In this document: positions 17,704 to 26,989 of the stretch, one piece after another
Layout of the letters: every line of letters begins with the position of its first letter
Numbering within the stretch: the stretch's first letter is position 1
Assembly (NCBI GenBank): GCA_903928225.1
Contig: CAIYPU010000055.1
Span: 17,064 to 81,063 of the forward strand
Direction: 5' to 3'
DNA length: 64,000 nucleotides
Origin: an uncultured Chlorobiaceae bacterium
GTDB lineage: Bacteria; Bacteroidota; Chlorobiia; Chlorobiales; Chlorobiaceae
The notes under the pieces: model-generated
What the model was told of the DNA's origin: nothing
What the model saw: the letters and a program-made list of their open reading frames with translations, nothing else
Database searches by the model: none
Made by a program: the position numbers and the translations under genes

Positions 17704-18756
17704 ATGTACAAAATCGTTTCAATACCGGGCGACGGTATCGGCCCGGAAGTCGTTGCAGGGGCCCTCGAGGTCCTCGAGAAGGTTGGCCGGAAGCACGGAC
17801 TTGATTTTTCGGTCGAGGAGCACCCTTTCGGGGGCGCTTCCTACGACCTGCACGGTGAAATGCTCACCGATGCCACACTTGAAGCCTGCAGGAACTGCGA
17901 TGCTGTCCTGCTTGGCGCAGTAGGCGGACCCAAATGGGAAAACCTTCCTCACGACAAGAAACCGGAAGCTGCGCTCCTGAGGATCCGCAAGGAGCTCGGG
18001 CTTTTCGCAAACCTCAGGCCGGCAAAGGTCTACGACGCACTGGTCGATGCATCGTCGCTCAAGGACGAGGTGGTCAGGGGTACTGATTTCCTCGTGTTCA
18101 GGGAGCTTACCGGCGGCATCTATTTCGGCCAGCCGCGCGGGTTCGACGAAAACCGCGGATGGAACACCATGGTATACGAACGCTATGAAGTGGAACGCAT
18201 CGCAAGGCTCGCCTTCGAAGCGGCGCGCAAGCGCTCCGGCAGGGTCATGTCCATCGACAAGGCCAATGTGCTCGAAGTCTCCCAGTTCTGGAGGAACGTC
18301 GTGCAGGAAATCCACAAGGATTACCGGGATGTGGAGCTGAACCACATGTACGTCGACAACGCCGCGATGCAGATCGTGCGCAACCCTAAACAGTTTGACG
18401 TCATCGTCACCGGCAACCTGTTCGGTGACATCCTGAGCGACATCGCAGGCATGATCACCGGCAGCCTCGGCATGCTGCCGTCGGCGAGCATCGGCAGCAA
18501 ACATGCCCTGTACGAACCGATCCACGGCAGCGCGCCGGATATCGCAGGCAGGAACATAGCCAACCCGATCGCCACGATCGCGTCGGTTGCCATGATGTTC
18601 GAGCACAGCTTCCGCCGGACGGATATCGCCACAGAGATCTACGATGCCATAGAAAACGCGCTGGCGTCGGGGATCAGAACCGCCGATATCGCCAAACCGG
18701 GAGAAAAAACCGTTTCGACAACCGATATGACAAACGCAATCGTCAGGCAACTGTGA
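17704..18756 (+). CDS. leuB: 3-isopropylmalate dehydrogenase
   Basis: 350 residues. Begins with VSIPGDGIGPEV; the substrate Arg region LRIRKELGLFANLRPAK, then ELTGGIYFGQPRG, and the metal-binding block GNLFGDILSDIAGMITGSLGMLPSAS, followed by HGSAPDIAGRNIANP. Oxidatively decarboxylates 3-isopropylmalate for leucine. In organisms with CimA the same enzyme usually also oxidises 3-methylmalate for isoleucine, which the cimA gene in this operon makes likely. 17 bp after ilvC with GGGAG ahead of the ATG. Confidence 0.96.
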   Translation: MYKIVSIPGDGIGPEVVAGALEVLEKVGRKHGLDFSVEEHPFGGASYDLHGEMLTDATLEACRNCDAVLLGAVGGPKWENLPHDKKPEAALLRIRKELGLFANLRPAKVYDALVDASSLKDEVVRGTDFLVFRELTGGIYFGQPRGFDENRGWNTMVYERYEVERIARLAFEAARKRSGRVMSIDKANVLEVSQFWRNVVQEIHKDYRDVELNHMYVDNAAMQIVRNPKQFDVIVTGNLFGDILSDIAGMITGSLGMLPSASIGSKHALYEPIHGSAPDIAGRNIANPIATIASVAMMFEHSFRRTDIATEIYDAIENALASGIRTADIAKPGEKTVSTTDMTNAIVRQL

Positions 18757-18786
18757 GCCTGGCAAAACTGGGACTGGGAAGGTAAC

Positions 18787-20355
18787 GTGAGAGAAAAAAT
18801 CCTGGTATTCGATACGACGCTTCGCGACGGGGAACAATCCCCTGGAGCATCCCTGAATGTTCAGGAAAAGGTCGAGATTGCCCGCCAGCTCGAAAAGCTC
18901 GGCGTGGACATCATAGAAGCCGGATTTCCGGCTTCTTCCCCTTTGCAGCTCGAAGCCGTCCAGCGTATCTGCGACGGTTCGAAAAGCGTCATAGCAGCTC
19001 TCGCCCGCGCTGTGGAAAATGATATTTCCGCGGCATGGAAAGCCCTGAGCCCAGCCGGCAGGCCGCGCATCCATACCTTCATCAGCACCTCGGATATCCA
19101 CATCCTTGGCAAGTTCGGAAGCGACCGCTACGGCACGAACCTCCGGGAAAAGCGGCAGAACGTGCTCCGCATGGCGGTCGATGCCGTGAAGTTCGCGAAA
19201 ACCTTCACGCCGGACGTGGAATTTTCCGCCGAAGACGCGGGAAGGACCGAGCCGGGTTATCTGGCTGAAATCATCGCTGCAGTGATCGAAGCGGGGGCAA
19301 AAACCGTGAACATTCCCGATACGACCGGTTATACCTGGCCGTCGGAATTCGGCGGAAAGATCGCAAGGCTCATCGCGGACGTGCCGAACATCGGCGATGC
19401 CGTCGTCAGCGTCCACTGCCATAACGATCTCGGCCTCGCCGTGGCAAATTCGCTCAGCGCCGTCGAAAACGGTGCGCGACAGATTGAATGCACGGTGAAC
19501 GGCATCGGGGAACGGGCAGGCAACGCATCGCTGGAGGAGATCGTCATGGCCCTGAAAGTGCGTGCCGACCTGCACCATTTCCAGACCGGCATCGTCACCG
19601 AAGAGATTTACAATACCAGCCGCATGGTTTCCGCCTTCACCGGCATCATCATCCAGCCGAACAAGGCGGTCGTAGGCGACAACGCGTTCGCTCACGAGTC
19701 GGGCATCCACCAGGACGGCATGCTGAAAAGCCGTGAAACCTATGAGGTCATGACACCCCAATCGGTCGGCGTTCCGGAAACAAGCATCGTGCTTGGCCGC
19801 CATTCCGGAAAACACGGACTTCAGGCCCGCCTGCTCGCACTCGGCTACAAGCTCGGCGACCAGGAACTCGAAACGGTCTATCGCCGTTTTGTGGATATAG
19901 CCGACAAAAAAAAGGAAGTGTATGACGACGACCTGAGAGTGCTTATGGGCGATGAGCTCGGAAGGCCCGGCGGCACCTATGAGCTCGACTACATGCATAT
20001 CAACAGCGGCACCGCCTCGATCCCGACCGCGACGGTGCGAATCAGGGAGGAAAACCAGCTGTACGAGGAATCGGCAACCGGAGACGGTCCGGTCGACGCC
20101 TGTTTCAGGGCGATCGAAAGGGCGCTCGGCATCGAATCGATGGTGAGCACCTATACCGTCCGGTCAACCACGGCAGGGCGCCAGGCACTCGGCGAGGCCC
20201 TGGTTCGGATAAGGGACGGCAACATCTCCTTCAACGGCAGAGGAGTATCGACCGATATCATCGAAGCCAGCGCGAAAGCGTACCTGCAGGCACTTGGCCA
20301 GCGAAGGCTTCACAACCAGAACACTCTTTCAGAAACAACAGACAACGGTGTGTAA
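18787..20355 (+). CDS. leuA: 2-isopropylmalate synthase
   Basis: 522 residues, GTG start at 18787 with GGAAGG just upstream. HMGL-like TIM barrel beginning FDTTLRDGEQSPGASL with metal ligands later in VHCHNDLGLAVANSL, and the C-terminal LeuA dimer (allosteric, leucine-binding) domain from about residue 385. Condenses acetyl-CoA and 2-oxoisovalerate, the committed step of leucine synthesis. A distant paralogue, cimA, ends the operon. Confidence 0.95.
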   Translation: MREKILVFDTTLRDGEQSPGASLNVQEKVEIARQLEKLGVDIIEAGFPASSPLQLEAVQRICDGSKSVIAALARAVENDISAAWKALSPAGRPRIHTFISTSDIHILGKFGSDRYGTNLREKRQNVLRMAVDAVKFAKTFTPDVEFSAEDAGRTEPGYLAEIIAAVIEAGAKTVNIPDTTGYTWPSEFGGKIARLIADVPNIGDAVVSVHCHNDLGLAVANSLSAVENGARQIECTVNGIGERAGNASLEEIVMALKVRADLHHFQTGIVTEEIYNTSRMVSAFTGIIIQPNKAVVGDNAFAHESGIHQDGMLKSRETYEVMTPQSVGVPETSIVLGRHSGKHGLQARLLALGYKLGDQELETVYRRFVDIADKKKEVYDDDLRVLMGDELGRPGGTYELDYMHINSGTASIPTATVRIREENQLYEESATGDGPVDACFRAIERALGIESMVSTYTVRSTTAGRQALGEALVRIRDGNISFNGRGVSTDIIEASAKAYLQALGQRRLHNQNTLSETTDNGV

Positions 20356-20361
20356 AGAACC

Positions 20362-21657
20362 ATGGAACAGACAATAACCCAGAAAATCCTTGCCAGGGCG
20401 GCAAACCGGAAATTCGTGGATGCCGGTGAAAACGTCTGGCTCAACGTCGATATCCTGCTGACGCATGATGTATGCGGACCGCCGACCTTCGACATCTTCA
20501 AGGAAGAGTTCGGGCCGGATGCCAAAGTTTGGGACCCCGAAAAGGTCGTAGTCCTTCCCGATCACTATATTTTCACGGCCAACGAGCATGCCCACCGCAA
20601 CATCGACCTGCTCAGGCAGTTCGCCGTCGAACAGGCCCTGCCGAACTACTATGATGTCGGGTCCAGCCGGTACAAGGGGGTCTGCCATGTCGCCCTCGCC
20701 GAGGAAGGGTTCAACCTGCCCGGTACCGTGCTGTTCGGCACCGACTCGCACACCTGCACCTCCGGAGCGTTCGGCATGTTCGGCACCGGGATCGGCAATA
20801 CCGACGCCGCCTTTATCCTCGGCACCGGAAAGCTTTGGGAAAAAGTGCCTGAATCGATGCTTTTCACCTTTGACGGCGAAATGCCCGAATACCTGACCGC
20901 AAAGGACCTGATCCTTCAGATCCTCGGCGATATCGGGACCGACGGCGCAACCTACCGCGCAATGGAGTTCGACGGCGAAGCGGTCTTTTCGCTGCCGATG
21001 GAAGAGAGGATGACCCTGACCAACATGGCTATCGAAGGCGGCGGCATGAACGGCATCATCGCTGCCGACAAGGTCACCGAAGCCTATGTACGCTCGAAAA
21101 CCTCGAAACCGTACGAGATTTTCCGGAGCGATCCGGGCGCGCGCTACCATAGCAAGTACCGCTACAACGTTCGCGAACTCGAACCGGTCGTCGCGCAGCC
21201 CCACAGCCCCGATAACAGGGCCACGGTAAGGAGCGTTCAGGGCACGAAAATCACGAAATCCTATATCGGTTCATGTACCGGCGGAAAGCTCGAAGATTTC
21301 AGGATGGCTGCGAAAATCCTGAAGGGAAAGCAGGTCGCCGTTCCGACCAACATCGTTCCCGCAACCGTCAAGGTCATGCACGATCTGGATTGCGAGAAGT
21401 ACGAGGGTGAAACGCTCAAGCAGATTTTCGAGAACGCAGGCTGCAGCATCGCCCTGCCATCCTGCGCGGCATGCCTCGGCGGCCCGGCCGATACCGTAGG
21501 CCGTTCGGTGGACAACGACGTCGTGGTTTCCACGACGAACCGCAACTTCCCCGGACGCATGGGCAGCAAGCATGCGGGCGTCTACCTCGCTTCGCCGCTT
21601 ACGGCGGCCGCTTCGGCACTGACCGGAAAACTCACCGATCCGAGGGACTACCTCTGA
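20362..21657 (+). CDS. leuC: 3-isopropylmalate dehydratase, large subunit (HacA/LeuC type)
   Basis: 431 residues, shorter than the roughly 466 of E. coli LeuC and like the archaeal/homoaconitase-type subfamily. Iron-sulfur cluster ligands appear in YIGSCTGGKLEDF and PSCAACLGG; DSHTCTSGAFGMFGTGIGNTD is the aconitase signature. Works with LeuD and probably serves both leucine (isopropylmalate) and isoleucine (citramalate) branches here, as only one LeuCD pair is present in the operon. Starts 6 bp after leuA. Confidence 0.95.
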   Translation: MEQTITQKILARAANRKFVDAGENVWLNVDILLTHDVCGPPTFDIFKEEFGPDAKVWDPEKVVVLPDHYIFTANEHAHRNIDLLRQFAVEQALPNYYDVGSSRYKGVCHVALAEEGFNLPGTVLFGTDSHTCTSGAFGMFGTGIGNTDAAFILGTGKLWEKVPESMLFTFDGEMPEYLTAKDLILQILGDIGTDGATYRAMEFDGEAVFSLPMEERMTLTNMAIEGGGMNGIIAADKVTEAYVRSKTSKPYEIFRSDPGARYHSKYRYNVRELEPVVAQPHSPDNRATVRSVQGTKITKSYIGSCTGGKLEDFRMAAKILKGKQVAVPTNIVPATVKVMHDLDCEKYEGETLKQIFENAGCSIALPSCAACLGGPADTVGRSVDNDVVVSTTNRNFPGRMGSKHAGVYLASPLTAAASALTGKLTDPRDYL

Positions 21658-21710
21658 ACGATGAATTGATAACTCAATGCGACGAATGAACTTGTAAGAA
21701 AATCACAGCA

Positions 21711-22277
21711 ATGGAAAACATCATTCAGGGTAAAGCCTACGTGTTAGGCAAAAATATCGATACCGACCAGATCATTCCGGCCGAACACCTGGTGTACAGC
21801 CTTTCAAGGCCGGAAGAGGTGAAAATGTACGGCAAGTATGCCCTTTCGGGTGTTCCGCTTCCTGAAGGCGGCCTTCCGCAAGGCAACATCCCGTTCGTGA
21901 AGGATGGTGAGTTCGAATCGGAATACTCCATCATCGTCGCCGGCCCGAACTTCGGTTGCGGATCGTCGAGAGAGCATGCCCCGTTCTCGCTCAAGGTCGC
22001 CGGCGCGAAAGCCATCATCGCGGAATCCTACGCGAGGATCTTCTACCGCAACTGTGTTGACGGCGGATTCGTCATTCCCTATGAAACCGCAGAACACCTC
22101 AACCAGTTAGTCAGAACCGGCGACGAGCTGAAAATCGACATCGATGCGAACACCGTCGAGAACCTCAGCACGAACACCCTCTTTACTCTCAATCCGCTTG
22201 GCGATGTCTTCAGCATCGTCAGGGCGGGAGGCATCTTTGCCTATGCAAGGCAGGAAAACTTAATGGCCCAGGGCTGA
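21711..22277 (+). CDS. leuD: 3-isopropylmalate dehydratase, small subunit
   Basis: 188 residues. Swivelling domain with GKAYVLGKNIDTDQIIPAEHL near the start and the substrate-recognition block NFGCGSSREHAPFSLKVAGAKAIIAESYARIFYRNC. Partner of LeuC. The intervening 53 bp after leuC hold a short non-coding stretch. Stops 3 bp before cimA. Confidence 0.95.
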   Translation: MENIIQGKAYVLGKNIDTDQIIPAEHLVYSLSRPEEVKMYGKYALSGVPLPEGGLPQGNIPFVKDGEFESEYSIIVAGPNFGCGSSREHAPFSLKVAGAKAIIAESYARIFYRNCVDGGFVIPYETAEHLNQLVRTGDELKIDIDANTVENLSTNTLFTLNPLGDVFSIVRAGGIFAYARQENLMAQG

Positions 22278-22280
22278 TTT

Positions 22281-23873
22281 ATGACCAAAGGCACGAAGCT
22301 CATAGAACTTTACGACACGACCCTTCGCGACGGCACCCAGGGTGAGCACATCACCCTGTCGGTGCAGGACAAGCTGCTGATCGCCGAAAAACTCGACGAG
22401 TTCGGCATGGATTTCATCGAAGGCGGATGGCCGAGCAGCAACCCCAAGGACGAGGAATTTTTCAGCAAGGCACAGAACCTCAACTTAAGGCATGCGAAGC
22501 TCTGTTCGTTCGGCTCGACCGCGCGACTGGCATCGGCTGTGGACACCGATCCGAACCTTGTCGGTCTGGTACGCTCCGAAACCCCGGTCATCACCATTTT
22601 CGGCAAAACCTGGAACGCGCATTCAAAGAAAGGGCTCGGTATTTCCGATGAAGAAAATGCCGAACTGATCTTCAAATCGGTCGATTTCCTGAAAAACGAA
22701 GGCCGTGAAGTCATTTTCGACGCCGAACACTTTTTCGACGGATATAAAAGCGACCGGGTTTTCGCCCTGAAAATGCTCCGTTCCGCCGTCGAAGGCGGAG
22801 CGTCGAGGATCGTACTGTGCGACACGAACGGCGGCACCCTGCCCCATGAAGTCACGGAAATCGTCAAAGAGGTGCTGTCGGCTGTCAGTGTACCGGTCGG
22901 CATCCACTGCCACAACGACAGCGACCTTGCCGTCGCCAACTCGATCGCGGCCGTGGCTGCCGGAGCAACCCATATCCAGGGAACCATCAACGGAATCGGC
23001 GAACGGTGCGGCAATGCCAACCTCATCAGCATCATTCCGAACATCATGCTCAAGCTACAGGGACGCTTCGCGTTTCTCGAGCACCTGAGCAACCTGACAC
23101 CACTGTCAAATTACGTGTACGAGATACTGAACCTTCCGCCGAACTCGAAAGCGCCGTTTGTCGGCAAATCGGCATTCGCACACAAGGGAGGAATCCATGT
23201 CAGCGCAGTCATGAAGGAGAGCTCGCTTTACGAGCACATCGACCCCGCTCTTGTCGGCAACCGGCAGAGGGTCCTCGTTTCCGAACTCTCCGGACAGAGC
23301 AACATCCGCTACAAGGCCCAGGAGATCGGCATCACGATCCCGGAAAAGAGCGAGGTATTCAAAAAGATTGTGCACAACATCAAGGAGCTCGAGCACAGGG
23401 GATACCAGTTCGACGGGGCGGAAGCTTCATTCGAACTGATCCTGCAGCAGGAACTCGGCAATTTCAGCCCCTTCTTCGAAGTGCTTGAAACCAAGGTGCA
23501 TATCGAATCAGGTAAAGACTCGAAAAATGTCGATCAGGCAATCCTCAAGGTACGGGTCGCCGACGAAGTCGAACTGACGGCTGCAGACGGGGACGGCCCG
23601 GTCAATGCGCTCGACAAGGCGCTGCGCAAGGCACTGAGCCGTTTTTACCCGGAGATCAGGGCAATCCGTCTTGTCGATTACAAGGTACGCGTGCTTGAGG
23701 AGAAACGGGGGACCAGCGCGAAAGTGAGGGTACTGATCGAAACGAGCAACGGCCGTACGACCTGGGGAACGGTCGGCGTTTCGACAAACATCATCGAAGC
23801 GAGCCTCCAGGCGCTCCAGGACAGCATCAATTACCATCTCTTCCTGAGCAAGGCTGCGGTTCCCGTCAGCTGA
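22281..23873 (+). CDS. cimA: (R)-citramalate synthase
   Basis: 530 residues. HMGL-like barrel starting LYDTTLRDGTQGEHITLSV with EGGWPSSNPKDEEFF, the form that distinguishes citramalate synthases from LeuA (which has EAGFPASSP at the same place); metal ligands in IHCHNDSDLAVANS; C-terminal LeuA-dimer regulatory domain. Condenses pyruvate with acetyl-CoA to give citramalate, which LeuCD and LeuB turn into 2-oxobutyrate, the isoleucine precursor, without threonine deaminase. The location at the end of the ilv-leu operon supports that use. Confidence 0.93.
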   Translation: MTKGTKLIELYDTTLRDGTQGEHITLSVQDKLLIAEKLDEFGMDFIEGGWPSSNPKDEEFFSKAQNLNLRHAKLCSFGSTARLASAVDTDPNLVGLVRSETPVITIFGKTWNAHSKKGLGISDEENAELIFKSVDFLKNEGREVIFDAEHFFDGYKSDRVFALKMLRSAVEGGASRIVLCDTNGGTLPHEVTEIVKEVLSAVSVPVGIHCHNDSDLAVANSIAAVAAGATHIQGTINGIGERCGNANLISIIPNIMLKLQGRFAFLEHLSNLTPLSNYVYEILNLPPNSKAPFVGKSAFAHKGGIHVSAVMKESSLYEHIDPALVGNRQRVLVSELSGQSNIRYKAQEIGITIPEKSEVFKKIVHNIKELEHRGYQFDGAEASFELILQQELGNFSPFFEVLETKVHIESGKDSKNVDQAILKVRVADEVELTAADGDGPVNALDKALRKALSRFYPEIRAIRLVDYKVRVLEEKRGTSAKVRVLIETSNGRTTWGTVGVSTNIIEASLQALQDSINYHLFLSKAAVPVS

Positions 23874-23907
23874 TCCCGGCTGATATCAAGAATCATCGAT
23901 CCAGAAA

Positions 23908-23937
23908 GGCGGCACGTTCCCTGTGCCGCTTTTTTTT
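23908..23937 (+). terminator. Terminator of the ilv-leu-cimA operon
   Basis: GCGGCAC (23909-23915) and GTGCCGC (23923-23929) form a perfect stem with a 7-nt loop, followed by eight Ts (23930-23937). Confidence 0.92.
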
Positions 23938-24032
23938 GCCCGCCCTGAAGAAGGAATATTCTTTTCTGCCTTCTCTTTTTACCATATATTTACGTCAACA
24001 ACAAATTTGACTGAATAACCGATTCGTGAACC

Positions 24033-24701
24033 ATGCGCCTCCATGACCTCGATCCGGACAACAGGCCGAGAGAACGGTTTCTCCAGTCCGGACCGATTTC
24101 CCTCAGCACGGCGGAACTGCTCGCGCTCATTCTCCGCACGGGGACGAAAAACTGCAACATCGTCGATACCTGCAATGAAATCATTGCACGGTTCGGCCTT
24201 GAAAAACTGCCGGACCTCACTATCGGCGAGCTCCAACAGGTAAAAGGGATAGGTAAGGCGAAAGCCATGCAGATCGTTTCCGCATTTGAACTGGGAAGGA
24301 GAATTAACCACTCGAGGAACCACAACAGGAAAATCCATGCCGCCCGGGATGTGTTCGAATACATGGAAGGGAAAATTCCTGACGAGACCAAAGAACACCT
24401 CTTCGTCCTTCACCTCAATACCAAAAACCAGGTCGTCAAGAACGAACTGGTCTCGATCGGCACGCTGAACGCTTCCCTCATCCACCCCAGGGAGGTTTTC
24501 AAGGCTGCGATCAGGGAAAGTTCGCACACAATCATCCTCGTGCACAACCACCCTTCCGGCGACGTCGAGCCAAGCAACGCCGACAGGCAGGTCACTTCCC
24601 TCCTGAAACAGGCGGGTACCATCATCCAGATCGAACTGCTCGATCATATCATCATCGGAAGGACAAGCTGGTTCAGCTTCAGGGAAAACTCCCTTCTCTG
24701 A
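24033..24701 (+). CDS. radC: RadC-family JAMM/MPN+ metalloprotein
   Basis: 222 residues. N-terminal helix-hairpin-helix part ([38 protein letters not shown]), then the MPN+/JAMM domain from about residue 100 with the zinc motif [15 protein letters not shown] (H-x-H-P-x-G-D..S..D). Historically called a DNA repair protein; the true substrate is unsettled, and the catalytic residues here are intact. Single gene downstream of the ilv-leu terminator. Confidence 0.94.
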   Translation: MRLHDLDPDNRPRERFLQSGPISLSTAELLALILRTGTKNCNIVDTCNEIIARFGLEKLPDLTIGELQQVKGIGKAKAMQIVSAFELGRRINHSRNHNRKIHAARDVFEYMEGKIPDETKEHLFVLHLNTKNQVVKNELVSIGTLNASLIHPREVFKAAIRESSHTIILVHNHPSGDVEPSNADRQVTSLLKQAGTIIQIELLDHIIIGRTSWFSFRENSLL

Positions 24702-25039
24702 AAAGGTTACCGCACGCCTTTATGGTCTTAAGCGGCAAGACTGAATGTCGGAAGAAATCCCGATAAATGGGAATATGAGAATTTCACTCTCCGATTCATC
24801 GGGACCAACCAGAATACAAAAGCCCTGGAGCAAATGAATCGCGGTGCCAATCCATAGATACTGAAACATCCCCTCCAAAAGACCGTAAAAAAAAAGATGG
24901 CGATGCCTGCACATACCGGCAAAAACGCGCAGTCCGGCAACACGAACAGTGCCCGCTGCAACATCAGTACTTGTATGTGATAGTTTCTTTTTTTACTTGT
25001 CTAACTTGGGGGCGGGGCCTTCTTCAGGAGGCCGGCTCT
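24702..25039. other. Intergenic stretch without a gene
   Basis: I see no convincing gene. A small inverted repeat CCGAT..ATCGG occurs near 24790-24812, and GGCCT/AGGCC near 25017-25034 could be a weak end signal for the cold-shock gene on the minus strand. Confidence 0.4.
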
Positions 25040-25297
25040 TCAGCCTAAAGATTCAGCGCTGACAGGTTCTGCAACGATCACGCTCAACACAGGGATCTCG
25101 CGGACGTTCTTGGCCTGCAGGCCTTTCTGGGTCTTGTCCAGCTCGAAATCCACCTCGGCATCCTGGTTCAGAACCTTGAAGCTCTGCTCGGACACAATGG
25201 CTGAAAAGTGAACAAAAATGTCCTCTCCGCCATCCGGGTTCAAAATAAAGCCGTAGCCTTTTTTGCCGTCAAACCATTTTACTTTACTTCTTGCCAT
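25040..25297 (-). CDS. Cold-shock domain protein (CspA family)
   Basis: 85 residues from ATG 25297; the frame is open further upstream but the fold begins MARSKVKWFDGKKGYGFI. RNA-binding motifs RNP1 (KGYGFI) and RNP2 (DIFVHF) are intact. The C-terminus extends about 15 residues beyond the usual 65-70 (VREIPVLSVIVAEP). Binds single-stranded RNA/DNA and melts mRNA structure. A long untranslated leader is likely, as in cold-regulated csp genes, since the region upstream is about 390 bp without a gene. Confidence 0.93.
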   Translation of the reverse strand: MARSKVKWFDGKKGYGFILNPDGGEDIFVHFSAIVSEQSFKVLNQDAEVDFELDKTQKGLQAKNVREIPVLSVIVAEPVSAESLG

Positions 25298-25693
25298 GTT
25301 AACAGCAGGGATTAAACAATTAATAAAAAAGAACGTACCGTGCGTACGATCCCTCTTGTATAAGGCGCCAGAAGGGCGACTTACATTTAAATATATGTTT
25401 TTCTCTATTATTTCACACCGGGAGCAAGATAACAATTGTGAATCAATTATCATAGGAAAATCGTGACGGTTTGCACTGATTTCCGTTTTATCAATGCGGA
25501 AACCAGAATTCGATTTCGAAGAGAAGCCGCAATGAAGCAGAACGCAATGAAGAATTCATTGCATTATAATAGAACAAATTATTGTTTTTATTTCTTATGC
25601 TTCGCCTGGAATGAAAAAACAGGAGCTGTTGAAGCAAACCGGAATTGACAGTTTTATTCGCCGGAGCAATAACCATTTTCCAACAGAGAGAAC
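25298..25693. other. Divergent intergenic region between csp and the SDR gene
   Basis: AT-rich, no gene supported. It must hold the promoters of the cold-shock gene (minus) and the reductase (plus). No clear operator palindrome was found. Confidence 0.35.
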
Positions 25694-26425
25694 ATGAAAC
25701 ATGTCATCATGATAACCGGGGCGGGCAAAGGAATCGGAAGGGCAATTGCACTCGATTTCGCAAAAGCGTCACGGAATATTCCGGAGTTCGAACCGATCCT
25801 CGTCCTCATTTCGAGAACATTGAGCGATCTGGAATCACTCGCATCCGAATGCACGAACCTGGGGGCGGAAACCGTCATTCACGAAGCGGACATAGCAATG
25901 ACCTCGCAAATGGACCGCATCGTCAACGGGACCGTCGAACAGTTCGGACGTATCGACTGCCTGGTGAACAATGCCGGGGTGGGACGCTTCAAAGACCTCG
26001 GAGAGTTCACCGCTGAAGACATGCATTACACGATGTCAATCAATGTGAAAGGCACCTTCTTCCTCACCCAGAGTGTTTTCGAGATCATGCGCAGACAGCG
26101 GTCCGGACATCTGTTTTTCATCACCTCGGTTGCCGCGGAAAAACCTTTCAGGAGCTCTGCGCTTTACTGCATGTCGAAATTCGCCCAGAAAGGGCTGGTC
26201 GAAGTCATCCGGCTCCATGCACGAGAGTGCAATGTCAGGGTCACCAACGTCATGCCCGGGGCCGTCCATACGCCGATGTGGGGGAAGGTACCTGACGATA
26301 TGCGGCGTATCATGATGATTCCCGAAGATATCTCGGGGCCGGTCGTGAACGCCTATCTTCTTCCGGCCCGGACCGTCACGGAAGAACTGGTTTTCAGGCC
26401 GGCAGGCGGCGATATCAACGAATGA
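25694..26425 (+). CDS. Short-chain dehydrogenase, sepiapterin reductase-like
   Basis: 243 residues. Classical SDR motifs: ITGAGKGIGRAIAL (NADPH binding), LVNNAGVGRF, catalytic Ser in FITSVAAEKPF and Y-x3-K in YCMSKFAQKG, followed by PGAVHTPMWGKV. Length, the opening MKHVIMITGAGKGIGRAIALDFA and the PGAV.TPMWGKV block agree with my memory of Chlorobaculum tepidum sepiapterin reductase, which makes L-threo-tetrahydrobiopterin for the pterin glycosides of green sulfur bacteria. That identification rests on recall, not a search; a generic SDR is the alternative. The gene precedes yqeY and serS on the same strand. Confidence 0.8.
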   Translation: MKHVIMITGAGKGIGRAIALDFAKASRNIPEFEPILVLISRTLSDLESLASECTNLGAETVIHEADIAMTSQMDRIVNGTVEQFGRIDCLVNNAGVGRFKDLGEFTAEDMHYTMSINVKGTFFLTQSVFEIMRRQRSGHLFFITSVAAEKPFRSSALYCMSKFAQKGLVEVIRLHARECNVRVTNVMPGAVHTPMWGKVPDDMRRIMMIPEDISGPVVNAYLLPARTVTEELVFRPAGGDINE

Positions 26426-26512
26426 ACTATGCGGAAGAGGCTGTGGGAAAGGAGCTTTTTTTCCCGTATTTTCCGGTACTTTTTCTTTAGACAACCCTTT
26501 GAGCAATACACT

Positions 26513-26971
26513 ATGAGCCTGAAAGAAAAAATAGACCAGGACCTGAAAGACACCATGAAAAGCGGAGACAAGGAGCGCCTGAACGCAATCCGCTCGATCC
26601 GCGCGGCCCTCCTCGAAAAAGAGGTTTCGATCAGGGTTGGCGGAAAGGCCGTCCTGAACCCGGAACAGGAGATCGAAGTCCTGTCGAGCCTTGCAAAAAA
26701 AAGGCGTGACGCCATCGAGCAGTTTACCGCAGGAAACCGTCCGGACCTTGCCGAAATCGAACGCAAGGAGCTCTCGCTGATCGAAGAATACCTTCCGGCA
26801 CCTATGTCCGACGATGAAGTCAGGGCGGTCATTGCCGACATTGTAGCAAAAACCGGAGCATCATCGATGAAAGAGATGGGCAGGGTCATGGGCGAAGCGA
26901 TGAAGGCGCTCAAGGGCAAAACCGACGGCAACAAGGTGCAGGAATTCGTCAAATCGCTGCTGTCAGCATAA
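26513..26971 (+). CDS. YqeY/GatB-like domain protein
   Basis: 152 residues from ATG 26513 (MSLKEKIDQDLKDTMKSGDKERLNAIRSIRAAL); upstream in-frame residues are Phe/Arg-rich and not part of the family. The fold is two helical subdomains homologous to the tail of the amidotransferase subunit GatB: RRDAIEQFTAGNRPDLAEIERKELSLIEEYLP and MGRVMGEAMKALKGKTDGNKV. Presumed to bind tRNA or assist amidotransferase; function unproven. Lies 18 bp upstream of serS. Confidence 0.92.
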   Translation: MSLKEKIDQDLKDTMKSGDKERLNAIRSIRAALLEKEVSIRVGGKAVLNPEQEIEVLSSLAKKRRDAIEQFTAGNRPDLAEIERKELSLIEEYLPAPMSDDEVRAVIADIVAKTGASSMKEMGRVMGEAMKALKGKTDGNKVQEFVKSLLSA

Positions 26972-26989
26972 CCCACTTTTCCACATACC

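Noticed and set aside
17719..19998. A 759-codon open frame on the minus strand across leuB and leuA
   Set aside because: It is antisense to two clearly assigned enzymes; codon bias of the sense strand leaves stop-free antisense frames. The His/Val/Asp-rich translation has no family.
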